From assembly GCA_963576785.1 (NCBI GenBank), contig OY756142.1:806001-870000 (forward strand): a DNA stretch of 64,000 bases, in the 5' to 3' direction. Of this stretch, positions 34,831 to 46,675 are shown piece after piece. The notes beneath the pieces were generated by a model that ran no database searches, was not told where the DNA came from, and was given only the letters and a program-made list of their open reading frames with translations. The stretch comes from Chlorophyllum brunneum. Its lineage: Eukaryota > Basidiomycota > Agaricomycetes > Agaricales > Agaricaceae. The number at the start of each line of letters is the position of its first letter. The first letter of the stretch is position 1. A program made the translations under genes and the position numbers.

Positions 34831-35922
34831 ATGGACCCTCCTCAGCCCGATCCTCCCCTCTCAAAATCTGCTCAGAAAAAGGCTGCCCGGGCCACCAGAC
34901 TTGCTGAGCTCAAACTCCAGCGCAGGGCCAAAGAGAAGGAGGCCAAGAAGGAGAAAAAGCGCATCACGGCCCAAAAGCGCGCTGCCGATGAGCTTCATGA
35001 CGACGATGAGGCTGAAAATGCGCGACAAAAGAAAAAACCCAGGATCGTGTTTGGAGGGAGAGTGGTCGTTGATCTGGGGTTCGATCATCTCATGAGCGAA
35101 AAGGTATCACACCTTGTCACGGCTTTCCCCTATTCCATGACGAAGCCTGCTTGTCCAGGAAGTCAAATCACTCTGTTCTCAACTCGCCTACACGTACAGC
35201 GCAAATCGGGCAGCCTCGTATCCATTTAGTTTATTGTTTGCCTCCCTCAACGGCCGGGCCCTCGGACGCCTTGAGAGTTTGAATGACGCTGGATATAAAC
35301 GCTGGTCGAAAACAGTATGGTGGACAGATGGCTACGAACGCCTGTGGGCCCCCACAGAGGCACCGCAGACCGAAGGGGAAGGCCCAAGTGTTTCAGCTGC
35401 ATGCGCCAAAGAAAGCGTTATCTACCTCACCGCAGACTCTGATGAGGTATTGTCGGAGCTCAAACCTCACGAAATCTATATCATAGGGGGAATAGTTGAC
35501 CACAACCGATACAAAGTGCACCTTCCCACTTGTATCGATATCTGATTGGGCATTTACCTCTTTACCTACCGCCGCAGAATCTATGCCGCAACAAAGCCAA
35601 AGAAATTGGTATTCGGACTGCCCGGTTACCCATTGGACAGTACCTCGCTAATTTCCCGACCCGAAAGGTCCTCACCGTAAACCAAGTCTTCGAAATCCTC
35701 GTCAAATGGGCTGAGACGAAGGACTGGGAAATGGCCTTGAACCATGTGATGCCTAAACGTAAATTCAATGTGCAAGGCAAGCGTGCTAAACCGAAAGCGG
35801 GTGAGTCTGAAGGAGAGGAAGCTGAGGGGCCCGCTGTGGTGGAAAGGGAGGATGATGATACCAGTGTTGGGAATGGAAACAGCTGTCCTACTCCGGTGCG
35901 GCAGGACGATATAACACCCTGA
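34831..35922 (+). CDS. TRM10: tRNA (guanine-9-N1)-methyltransferase TRM10
   Basis: SPOUT-class enzyme that uses SAM to methylate N1 of G9 in tRNA. Exons 34831-35103, 35159-35515 and 35578-35922 encode 324 residues. The N-terminal basic region (KSAQKKAARATRLAELKLQ) is the tRNA-binding arm. The SPOUT core shows RVVVDLGFDHLMSEKEVKSL, QLAYTYSANRAASYPF, VIYLTADSDEVLSELKP, the cofactor loop YIIGGIVDHNRYKNLCRNKA and RTARLPIGQYLANFPTRKVL, ending with WETALNHV-like WEMALNHVMPKRK. The acidic C-terminal extension is not conserved. The Asp of the IGGIVDHN loop, needed for catalysis in the family, is present. The reading frame stays open upstream to 34492, over APT1 exon 1, but homology starts only after 34831. 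Confidence 0.96.
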
Positions 35923-36296
35923 CACTCAACTGGTGGAAAGATAGAGCAAGTTGTAGACAATATTCACGAGTCTGATTGTTACGAGTGTCTGGACACTCCT
36001 AGAAGTCTCTTTCCGCAAAATGTCAGGGCGTGTAGGTTATTCTACTGTCTCATTTAGATACACCATCCCGGCTACTGACCTAGTTCTTGGCCCGATGTTG
36101 TAGAATGCGCATTTCAGTAGGATTGCCGACATCCATCGGGATCCGAGTACCTCCTTACAGAAACGCTTAAGGGTCGTTGTTTCAACCTTGTGTGTTACGG
36201 AATTTCGATACTGGGACCAGACTGTTGTTTCGTGGCGGTGTTCGCTTTGTATTTTCTATACAGACATACAACACCCCAAGGAGCAGGGAGATATAC
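35923..36296. other. Convergent 3' intergenic region of TRM10 and NDUFAF5
   Basis: 374 bases between two stop codons. No features beyond presumed 3' UTRs. Confidence 0.4.
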
Positions 36297-37765
36297 TTAT
36301 AGAATATCCTTCAGGTTAACCTTTCCTGCGCCTCGATCGAGGGGTTTAGGCTGTGAAGGTGCTGGCTTCCAACCAATCTGTATAAATCGATAAGGATGAG
36401 AAGAACGGGGGGTAAGTAAGAGAGGGGTATATAATACCATGTAGATGACCTGGAATGTGGCAGGGATTGTCCCATCTTCATCACCATGCAATTCTATGCG
36501 GTGGATCAGCAAATATCATGCGGGAGAATGTCCAGAGGCTGACCTTTGTAGATTGCGGAGGCAGCGGCTAAAGTGTCTCGGTGTATATAAGGACGGCTAC
36601 AAAACTATATCAGCAGAGTAATGAATGGACACTAGATCCACCAACCGTCCAATGACGGCGTTGCCTTCGCCCATGTCGCCCAGGTCCTCCATGAGCTCCC
36701 ACATACTAGGGTAACCGACTTTTACCTCGTCGATGTCAACCGTGAGCAGGGTGAAGCCAGCTCGGCCAAGTAAGTTGGAGATGTCCCGGGTATCTTCATA
36801 GCTACATTGGTTGGCTATATCCAATAGGGACAGGGAACTTACCAGTCATTGGGGATATATGAGGTGAGATGCCTCCCTCTCGCTCAACCTCGGCCAACTG
36901 GAGAGCGGTTCTTGGGGGAGGGGTTAAACATAAAGACGCTGGTGGAAGTGATGACATCATTCACCTGAGTTCAAATAGTGTATCTCCTCCGAACATGGCT
37001 CCCAAGAAAAGACCATCTGGCTGTAAAGATCCTTTTATCTGAACGAGGGCACCTGTTTGGTTTTGGCTTTGAGTGGGGTTGGAAATTGGAGGCACCCGGA
37101 CCTGGTAGGTCGTTGACCCAGTGCAAACTGAGACACGAGACAACTGCTTCCTGGGAGTTCGGGGACACAACTTGGAGAAGGTTCTCCTCGTCTCCTTGTA
37201 AACGCTCGATTTCGACTGTAGCATGTATGTGAGTGTCTCGGCGGTGTGGCAGAAGGTTGGTTGTACAGACTCTCAAACGCGTCCTTAGGATCACGATGTA
37301 GAATCGCAGCTGATAAATGTGATAAGATCAAAGGTCATAAACAAAAGAGAGAAAATACTGCACACCACTACTGTCAACCATGATACTTTTCTTGACTTTC
37401 TCTGGCTCAAGTAACTTGGAGAAATGACCTGGTCCAGAGCCAAGGTCAATTATGGTATTGAAATTGCGTTTGATGTCCTACGATATCAAAACTCTTCGCT
37501 TAGCGGATATAGATAATATGAGAGAGTAGCGCACCAGAAACCTCTCCATCATGCGGTCGGCAACCTCATCCCGAACATAATCTACGAGTCGACTCCGCTC
37601 ACCGCCATTTCGTAAAGCAGCTCTGTCTTTTTGTATGCATTTCGTATTTCTGTCAAAGACCTGGTATGGCCCAATGGTATTGAAGCTCAGGGGTGGTGAG
37701 TTAGCTGAATGGGACGCAAAGCGACACGTCGAGGACCATATGCGTGCAAGTCGAGAAAGAGGCAT
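36297..37765 (-). CDS. NDUFAF5: NDUFAF5-like mitochondrial complex I assembly methyltransferase-fold protein
   Basis: Matrix protein that, in humans, hydroxylates an arginine of the NDUFS7 subunit during early assembly of respiratory complex I, using a class I methyltransferase fold. The start at 37765 gives a basic, Ser/Arg-rich presequence ([20 protein letters not shown]). Family blocks follow: [40 protein letters not shown] motif I ([15 protein letters not shown]), [49 protein letters not shown] and TLFELR. Then [60 protein letters not shown] and a basic end ([11 protein letters not shown]). Several introns. Its presence implies a complex I-containing respiratory chain. An ATG at 37813 in the same frame would add 16 residues. 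Confidence 0.93.
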
Positions 37766-37921
37766 TCCCAGGGATTTCCCACGGTCAGTCACGCGTTTGG
37801 CCTGTTTGGCCAATTTTGTCCCCGCTCTCTTGCTCGCTCAACCTCAGCAGGTTTAGGGCCTCCATTTGGTTTTGGCTACAACTCGTGCGTATCTCTCGTG
37901 TTGTTCGACGCGCAGAGGCCG

Positions 37922-40900
37922 ATGAGCAACAACCCGTCGCGCCCTCTCGTTGCCCCCTCCGAATATGAGCGGAATCGGGCTGCAATTACAAACTACCGGG
38001 CGTATCTGGATATGTATGAGAAGATGAACGAGCAGGGAATGAGGAACCATGAAGAGCTGGAACGACTAGAACAGCTATTGCACCAGAGGATACGGGCGGG
38101 TGAAGAGGCAAAGTGAGTAGTGGACTATGATTAGTGCTTTCGTCTGCCCTTACCAATATTTAGGCAACAACTGGATGTCCTTAGGCAGTCTTCGACGTGA
38201 GCATTGTCACTTTTATCATTTGACAATGGCCCTCAGATTATTTTAGAAGATTGAGACTCACTGATGGTCAGGTTGTAGTCCCTGATCTTACTTCAATGGC
38301 TCCTTCCGTGCCACCAGTTGTTTTTCCTGCCGTCCAGACCCCTTCGAGTTCTGCGTACATCGAAGAAGTGCCCTACCAGGAGCAAAAAGTATGTGGACAC
38401 TATTATCTGTCTTCTAGAAACTGATATCTTACGTCGCCCAGACAACATCGAACACATCTTACTCGCCGTATACTACCTCAACGCATCTCCCCCAGCCTTC
38501 ATACGTTAACCAACAGCGACGACCAGCTTCAAATATACCGCCATATGCTGCTCCGCAATACAACCAACAGGTCGAACGGAATGTCCCGACCCCTCCTCAA
38601 CACGTACAAGCTGCCTCCAACCGAGGACAGCAACCTCAACCATCGACGGTATCTCGTTCTTCTCACCAGCCACAGGTACAATCCCAACCTTCCACTCGAG
38701 CAGCACAAATGGCGAACTCGACGTCCACACGGTCGGAACAGTACCGATTTTTGCAACAGCAGCAGGATCACCCACGGCAGGCCATGGCTGCTCAGTCAAA
38801 TGTTCAGCCAAATGTCCCTAACGCCACATCAAATCCTTATCATCATCAATACGTCCAGTACTATCGAAATGCACCAGTCCCAGTGCCAACACCCTATCAA
38901 CAAGTGCAGAGGAATCACGCCCAACTCCAGGTCAATAGTCAGCACCAACAGAGTAGAATACCATCGGTTACTGGTCCAGGTGGTCCCCAGGTCACCGAAG
39001 GGCAATCGGCTCCAAGGTCTGCGTCGACTGCCCCTGGCCCAATACCAACGGTAGTGGCGGACACGGGTATGCACGACTTCTTGGATCGATATCTGACATA
39101 TATTAATTAGATCCAAACAGCCAGATTCACCTCGAGTTTGGATGGTGCATTGGGTCAAGTTCCGAAAAAAAATGTCCAATCAGTGCGTAGTCTGTAGATT
39201 GATTCCGTGTTATTTGTTGATTCTGTCAATTACCAGTCGGACTCTGTTGCTGCTTCTCACTTTGGTTCTACTACAGCACAACCGTCTGTCGTAAGTCAGC
39301 AGCTTCTGTCGAGTCACGTATCTTAACCTTATTTTGATTTTTATGCTCAAATAGCCCATAGGTGCACCACCTACAGCTGGCACCACTGGAGGCACTTCTA
39401 TGGACGGCACCCAGTCTCCTGTACAACGCAAAGCTTCGTTTCCAACGCCTCTGAATGGCGTTTTGCAGTCATCGTCACCTGCGGTTGCTCTACAATCTCT
39501 GCCAACAGGTTCACCCGATACTAGAACATCGAATCCGGTTCCCTCTCCCATACGGACTCCCGGCCAAGCAAATAAGTCGCATTTGGCGCGTGATCTCTTG
39601 AGAGCTTTAAAGCGCCCAAGACAATCATCGTCCTCTGTTCAAGAACCAGCACCGAAACGGCACGCGCCGGAATTGCCTGCAAAACTCGTTGCACAACCCA
39701 TACAGCACCCACCAGGCGTAGCTTCTCTGAATGCCCAAGCACCTACTTCGATGCCGAGGGTCTCACAACAAATACCTCAAGTGCCGCTTCCTGACACCCC
39801 GCCTGTTCCTGCAACCGCCACTACGACATCATCCGCGTCCACCCAGCCAGCTATTCAAGCTTCGTCATCCATCGTCATCCAGCCTATTGCAACACATCAA
39901 CTCATCACACCGTCCACCAACTTGATGCCCTACGTCCCCGCGCAACCTACCAACCCTCCTTCGCAACTTGGTGGTTCAGCATTCAGTACCCTTGTTCCCG
40001 CACAAACCAGTGAGGGAACTTCAAACCTTCAGTCCACCAACAAGCCCCACCACGCTGACATGGCTGCTCGTGTCAGATTTGGTCAATTCGAGTTAAACCA
40101 TGTCATGCCTAAGGCGCCAGATCAACTATCGAGGGAAAAACAGATCGAAGAGCACATCGTTGTCGCTGGTACCTCACAGTCTCCCCAGGATGTGGAAGCT
40201 CCTGCCGTTCTAATATCCGGACCTTCGGCCGTAGAGTTGGACAAGGATCAAGGTTCGACTCCTGTTATTGGGATCTCTGCACCCCTACTTCCTGCTGTGT
40301 CTGGTTCGACTTCGGCTTCAAACGTAGTAATAAGTGCTGGTACCTCTGACAGTGACAGGGTCCCTGTCGAAGTTCTTGAGGCACCCGTAGCGGACAAAAT
40401 GCGGATAGCTCACCTACTCACCGGGAAAGATCCATTGTTCCTTCCCTCTCCATCATCACCCACTTTACAATCGTTCAAGCCTGCTATGGAGGTCCCGCTG
40501 GTTCTTTCGTTGACTAAAAAGAAGGACAAAGGGAAGGGCAAAGCCATTGACACTGCTTCGCCAACTCTGAAATCCCAGAAGGCAGGGGTTCCATCAGGCT
40601 CGAACATGGTCTTCGCATATGTACTGGTCCCACAGCTGCCGGAATATGCGAAGAGATGGAAAGCACGGCAAAGGAGCTTGGGGCTAGAGGGTGAACTGGA
40701 TATAGCCAATCGCGATCCTGGAGATTTAGTACTCTTGAGCCGATCACGTTCACCTTCTTTGGGAGATTATAACGGGCCCTCTACTTCACGGTCAACTTCT
40801 GCTTCCGCTGCGTCTGTGGAAGTTATAGACCTTGCAGATAACAATGAAAGTGACATGGAAGGTGTGCATAGATAACTTGATCCTTTTGTTGATATTTATA

Positions 40901-42194
40901 AATTTGGTGTTTTCTCGCTTCAGAGTCAGGCTCATGGGGCGTGCATTTTTCTAATTATGGTATGTTTCCCTCGAAAGCGACTTCCGGGTTGCGGTTCTGA
41001 CTCTCGGTCCGCGTGTGATTTTATTGGGTATAGACGAGGCCGAGCAGCAAGTTTTACATGAGCATTGTTCGGTTTTGAGAGAGTGCTTTTGTCGATGGAT
41101 GGGCTGTGAAGTGACGTTGAACACACCTGGAGCTTTACTGAGGCACCTGGATTTCGAGCACGGTCCGAGGAGGATAAATGCTGAGGTGAGCTTCTCTTCT
41201 TTTATCTCCAGTAGGCTGACTGATCGTGGTACCGCATCAGTCGCCTTGGACATGTCGGTGGGCTGGATGCGGCTATACTGTGATCTTGACGAACGACTAT
41301 CGTCAACACATCGAAAAGCATGCTGTCTTCCCACTTTGGTGCCCTTTCAAAGGTTTGTACCATTTTATCAATAATCATCGATGATCGTCTATTCACTCTC
41401 TTTCGACTCTGCCACAGGCTGCGCCGAGAATTTTCGAACACCGCGACAACTGATCAAACACAAACGCAACAACCACGCCAGCAACGCAGTGTTACGACCA
41501 ACAGCTCAGCCATCAACTAGAGACGATCGATTGATAGCGTTGATGCCAAAAATTCCAAAAATACTTCCTTCATACATGACCGTATATAGGCTTGTACGAC
41601 CGGCGCCAATTACGAGACAGCGGCATGAAATCATCATGCCCTCGGTGAGTTCTTTTATGATATGAGAGTTTGATGTATTGATCTCAAATTTCATAGGTCC
41701 TTCGAAGGATATCGGGCAACGTGCCTGCGCAGCTGCAACGATACAACGCCGCAAGACCTATGCCGACGACCCCCTCAGGAAAGAGCGCTGAACCGCCTTT
41801 GAACACACCCTACTCATTCCTCGAACATCGGTCAACAAGATACTCGTCGTATCTTTCGACACCGGCGAGATCTAAGAATATCAAGTCTCTGAGTTCAGGA
41901 TATGTGACAAATCTGACGAAGAGGGGACTGGTATTGTGGCCAGACAAGGAGAGCAGTGAGGCGTTGCCGAGGGCTATGATGGAGGAACTGGAACAGTTGG
42001 AGGAGGTCGCGGTGGAGAAGGAACTGTTAGATGAAGAGGGCTATGATGTCTTTGGTCCGACGATCCCGATTGAAACACCTAACCTTGGTAGCGGTGATGG
42101 CAGTGGGACTGGTGGGGCTGTTTCGGACAAGGAAGCGCCACTAGCAGGGATTGACCGGGGTGGAGCTGGAGAGTTAGCCTGGCCAACGACTTGA
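37922..42194 (+). CDS. Three-finger C2H2 zinc-finger protein with long low-complexity N-terminus
   Basis: Twelve exons keep frame throughout: 37922-38112, 38164-38196, 38247-38388, 38442-39066, 39121-39182, 39237-39290, 39355-40861, 40924-40959, 41034-41185, 41241-41352, 41418-41644 and 41697-42194, giving 843 residues. Residues 1-80 form a helical segment (YRAYLDMYEKMNEQGMRNHE, LEQLLHQRIRAGEEAKQQLD). About 430 residues rich in Gln, Pro, Ser and Thr follow, with one basic patch (KKKDKGKGKA). Three C2H2 modules lie at residues about 530-640: CRWMGCEVTLNTPGALLRHL, CRWAGCGYTVILTNDYRQHI and CPFKGCAENFRTPRQLIKHK. The spacing C-x4-C is that of the Zic/GLI-like class. Probably a nuclear DNA-binding protein; the target is unknown. 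It lies head to head with NDUFAF5, 156 bases between starts. Confidence 0.85.
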
Positions 42195-42464
42195 TTACAC
42201 TTGGAGCTTCGCGTGCTCAGGTTCTTGTTATATTGATTATGTTTGTCGTTCGATGACGGACGATTTTGGAAATACAAAGGTTTTGGGAATAAAATGACAC
42301 CTTGTATCGAAGTGGAGATTGTGTGTTTGGGGCAGTGATATGAGTACACAGGGGTTGATTTGTGTGTGTATGACAAGTGTCCCTGAGTGGTGAGAAATAT
42401 CCCCGCATCTGGAAACTCACGTATGACTTTGTCGGTCTGACCTCTCTGTGTCCCAATCCTCACA
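42195..42464. other. Short intergenic spacer
   Basis: 270 bases between same-strand genes. No recognised signal. Confidence 0.35.
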
Positions 42465-45400
42465 ATGCCTGGCCCCGTCGAGGGTAACAGTCAGTACAAT
42501 CCTCGCCTCTGGTCTCTTTGGTGTCTTTCGCTGACATTTATCGTTTTAGCTCCGTCATATATTTCCTCCCAGTCAGCGGACGTTATCCTTTCAGATGTCC
42601 GACCATTTAAACTCAAAACCGAGGCGCTTCATGCCATCAATGTCCTTCTTGACGAATTTCTTTATAATATTCTGAATACCTCCGGGTCTCTTTTGACGGA
42701 TAGGCTGCGGGCAAGTTTGCTGACCCTGTTGCCCACCAGTCTTGGAAAGGAGGCGCTGTTGGAGGCGGAGGTGGAACTGAGGGCTTATTGGGATAGGACA
42801 ACTGCTGAAGGTGGACCAATACCGGAACTCGAAGATGATTCAAAGACATTTCACTTGCAGTGGGCCTTTGGTGTGCGTTTCCTTTTGTCACCCTCTCTTG
42901 AGGTGAGCTTCTACCGGTGCTAACCTTGTGGTTATCAGCTTCTTCGCCTCAAATGCGAGGCATACTCAACCCTCAACGAATCCGACGAGGACCCCTTTGT
43001 TGAAGGCCGTATCCAGGAACGATTTGCGCAAGCCGTCGCAGTTCCTCCAAGCGCAGCTCTTCTTGCTCCTGCGGCACTATACCTAACTGCCATTCTTGAG
43101 TATGTTTTTTTTTCTGTTTGTTTGATTGTTACGTTGTCACTCACTGACCACTCCACGGTGTGCAGGGCCATGTGCGAGTACGTGCATCTGACGAATAGCT
43201 GAGCTGCTGACGCGGATGCTGAAATCTGTCTCTAGGCATATCCTAACAAATGTGGGGCGAGTCGCGGCACGGGACAGCAGTCGAGTGAATGCAACTGTGA
43301 ACGACTTATTCACAGCACTTTGTGAAGATGATTCAATCTATGGCCTGTTTAGATCTATGAGAGGTCTGTCTTTCATATCGGGATTTTTTTACACCCTTCT
43401 TCCCACTGACAGCTTCTGGTTTCATAGTTTATGAACAGATTGAGCTGCTATCAAAAGGCCCAGTGAAATCACGCCGAAGCAAATCGTTCTCACGAAGCGA
43501 ACTGAGCACCACTCTAACCTCACGGACTGGTTCTCCCCATCAGGATTTGTCGTTAGGGAAGGATTCCATATCCAATCCGCGTGCACGGTTGTCTTCCGAG
43601 GTTTCCTCCTCCACCATTCTCAACATGCCTGGTGCTACGGTGGTCACCTCTCGCACTTCGTTCGAAAAAGCGCGTTCCATCAAGCTTTTCAAAAACTCGT
43701 TGGAAAGTGACAGTCAGAATGGGCATGGACATAAGAAGTCGGAGTCGGTGATTAGTGAGAAGGTGCTGCAGGACGACGGTCAGCGATCACTGGCTGAGGT
43801 TGGCAACGAAAAGTCTATCAGGGATTGTGCGCTTGTTAACGATCTGCATTACAGGACAGCGCTCTCCAGCAGGAGTTCGACGACCTGATGCGATCCTCGT
43901 CGACGATGAAGGTGTCGCTCACGCCCGACAGGCTCAAGACGATGGAGGTAAGCGCCTTTGTGTTGCTGAGTCAGCATCAAATAATGTGTGTAAATAGGTG
44001 CACAAACAAGAAAAAGATATGAGGACATCGAGGCGCCCTGCTCCCTTGTTGTTCAAGTCCGACAACGACTCAGTATCCTCAAAGCGCCCTTCCCTCCGCC
44101 ACGTCGACTCTATCATTGAGGACGAAGAACTCGCCTTCCAAGAGCTCACCTCTCCCCAGCCCCCGCCGAGCAACCTCTCCCGCATTCGGCAGGAGAGCAC
44201 TGCAACACCCCCTACTCCTTCGACCACCGCGGTCTCCAGCAATCGCACCCGTTCCGTCTCCACCTCTAGCATCGGTGCTCGCAGTAGCACTTCCAGGCGC
44301 AAGCAACCTCCTCCTATTCCTTCCGCTTACCCCCAGACCCCTCGCTCAATGGTACGCGCTAATAAACCAGCAGAGCTGCATGGCTTCCCTTCCCGCACCC
44401 GAAAGCGACAGGGCAATCGCGAGTCTATTGATTTAGATGATATAATGGCGGGTTCGGACAATGAGGAGCCACCGACTTCCACTGGATCCGCCCGTTCAGC
44501 TGCTTCCCCGCGAACAGTCTCCCAATCAACCCGAGAGCTGATGGACTTCCTCGCTCAAGGACCTCCCGACGAACCACTCGGGCCCGGAGGCGGCCTAGTT
44601 GACTTGCTGAATAGTGGCCCTCCGGGTCACCATAACTCGAGCTCCGCATCTCTTGATGCTAAACCAAAGGGGGATCGGCTTCGGAGAATGATTTCCAAAT
44701 TAAGCATCGGCGGCAATGGGGAGAAAACAAAGAACTCTTATACACCAAAGACACCTGGTTTAAAGCCTGCATCCCTTCCCACCCCCATCAATACAACCCC
44801 GCACCGTCCGCAAAGATTGACTAACCAAAACTCGCTCAATGGTCTGTCATCACTTGCTAATCGGCCCGTTCCACCACGTCCCCCTCGCCCGCCCCCACCA
44901 CCCTCTGATCATGACATTTCTCCTCCACCATCGCCAATTAGGACCACTCCTCCGGTACTTTCTCACTCATCATCGTCGAGTACACCCAGAAATCGACCAC
45001 CTTCGCCAGCCCTAGTACCACCACGCCAGGATAGCCGAGAAAGAGCATCATCCTGCCAGCCTAATGTCAATGGCAGTGCACATTCGAGTGTCAATGGAAG
45101 TGCTAATGGGCATGCTAATGGTCAAATTAAACCTTCTGCAGACGTGGTCACTTCTAAGGGCGTGACTACTGATTTCTCAGGCCACGCTATCAAGGACGTC
45201 AATAATTCAGCCGCTTCGCATCAGAATCGAAACACTCAAACGAATGCAGTCGCGGCTCCTACCCAATCTGGTCCCACTGTTGGTTTGTCACCCAACGACG
45301 TGGGTCATCTGCACCGTTTGGTGTCGGGTGCCACCTCTGTAGACGAATGTCGACTCATCTTGGATATGTTCATAGCGAGACATAAACTCCCGCTTGAATT

Positions 45401-45653
45401 ACCGAGTGCCTCTGCTTCAGACACTAGCGACATCGAGGCTCCTGAAGACGCCGCACTAGAAGGGGCACTCGTTGGGTATTTCTTGGGCGAGGAAGCCCCA
45501 CTAGAAGGCACCCCACGTGTCACCTCGAATGGGAATTCAACGCCAATATCCATCCACGTCAGCGGTGCTGAAAGCAGGCCACCAACGCCCATAGCGGGCT
45601 CCCAATCTATTGATAACAATAGTAATACCTTATTTGGCGAAATGAAGGCGTAA
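42465..45653 (+). CDS. Histone-fold-like protein with long disordered C-terminal tail
   Basis: The first exon is only 19 bases (42465-42483), joined to 42550. The first 250 residues contain two helical blocks that look like histone folds: DVRPFKLKTEALHAINVLLD with FLYNILNTSG, and then VPPSAALLAPAALYLTAILE followed by AMCEHILTNVGRVAARDSSR and VNDLFTALCEDDSIYGLFRS. The second closely resembles the H2A alpha-2 pattern. The remaining 750 residues are Ser/Pro-rich, with polyproline (RPPRPPPPPSDH) and repeated NGSA/NGHANG units near 45070-45125. The stop follows NTLFGEMKA. I know no characterised function. Possible partners are another histone-fold protein or SAGA/TFIID- or NuA4-like complexes, which is speculation. 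Multiple introns in the first half; 43998-45653 is one exon. Confidence 0.75.
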
Positions 45654-46675
45654 TCTTGGATTTTGGTATATACCTTATGTTGCCACTATTCTCGTCTATT
45701 TCACTGTTAACTCCCTTCTGTCTAAGGATTTTCTTTGTCTTGCGTTGCCTATTCCACCCATTGCTTATTCTTCTCTTGGTATACTCCCAGTATTATCCGT
45801 TATTCTCAATGCATTATTCATTCGATTGGAAACTTACCTATTATTCTCGTTCCTTTGTCTTATTCTTCAAGCTACGTGCCTTACCTTTGTTGTTATCGGT
45901 GCCAGCGGCATCCTCATTCGGTCGATGTGAGCGTTTTCTTCATTTCTCTTTCTCCAGCGTGGATATGTCGTAACCAGGAATTATGTTTGTGCCAATACCC
46001 AAGAGGGATTTCGGTTTATCCCCCGTTACGGGGTTCAATCGGGTCGTGGATATCCATCTCTTGAACAATGACGTGAAACCCGCACACTGATTCAAATGAA
46101 CCGACAGTTTCGCGGACTTCAACACTGCTTCGACTGGCGTTCAGGGAAAAGGTGATGATTCTTTGGCTGATTTACGCGACCTTGACATGGTGATCTATGG
46201 TAGACCTGTATAATAACGTTGCCGGGACATTTGAGTGGATACGCTTATGCCATAGCGTTCTGTTTCAATTACTGTTCGGAACTTTGTCATTAGAATGGGA
46301 GCGTCCCCCAACTTGAGCTTGAACCCTTGGAGCAGAAAGTATTAGCATAACCAAAGTTGGCCGTGTACGAGGCTTTCGGAATTCATTTTTCGGGGTTTGG
46401 ACATGAAAGGAAGTCGAATGAATGGAACTATGTGGGCCTCCACGTTGTATTAAGCGTGATCTGAACTTGACGCCGGCTAAGCCTTCCTCGTCCTGTATTT
46501 TCGCACCAAACCTTCACGAGTCCGATAAGCAATGGGTGCGGACATACATGCCACGTGAAGCCGAGAGGCATGAATACAAAATTTTCGGGGTAGTATTGAA
46601 ACAGAAGCGAAGAAAAAAAGATAGCCGCAAATTTTAGAGGCTGTAGAGATCAAAGATGAGAGGACTAAAGCGGTG
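45654..46675. other. Convergent 3' intergenic region
   Basis: About 1 kb, T-rich after the upstream stop, between the 3' ends of the histone-fold gene and RPA135. Short frames on both strands have no recognised domain. Confidence 0.4.

Noticed and set aside
37766..37813. Upstream ATG extending the NDUFAF5-like protein
   Set aside because: The start at 37765 gives a typical short mitochondrial presequence; the extension is acidic-neutral and would push the frame toward the divergent gene.
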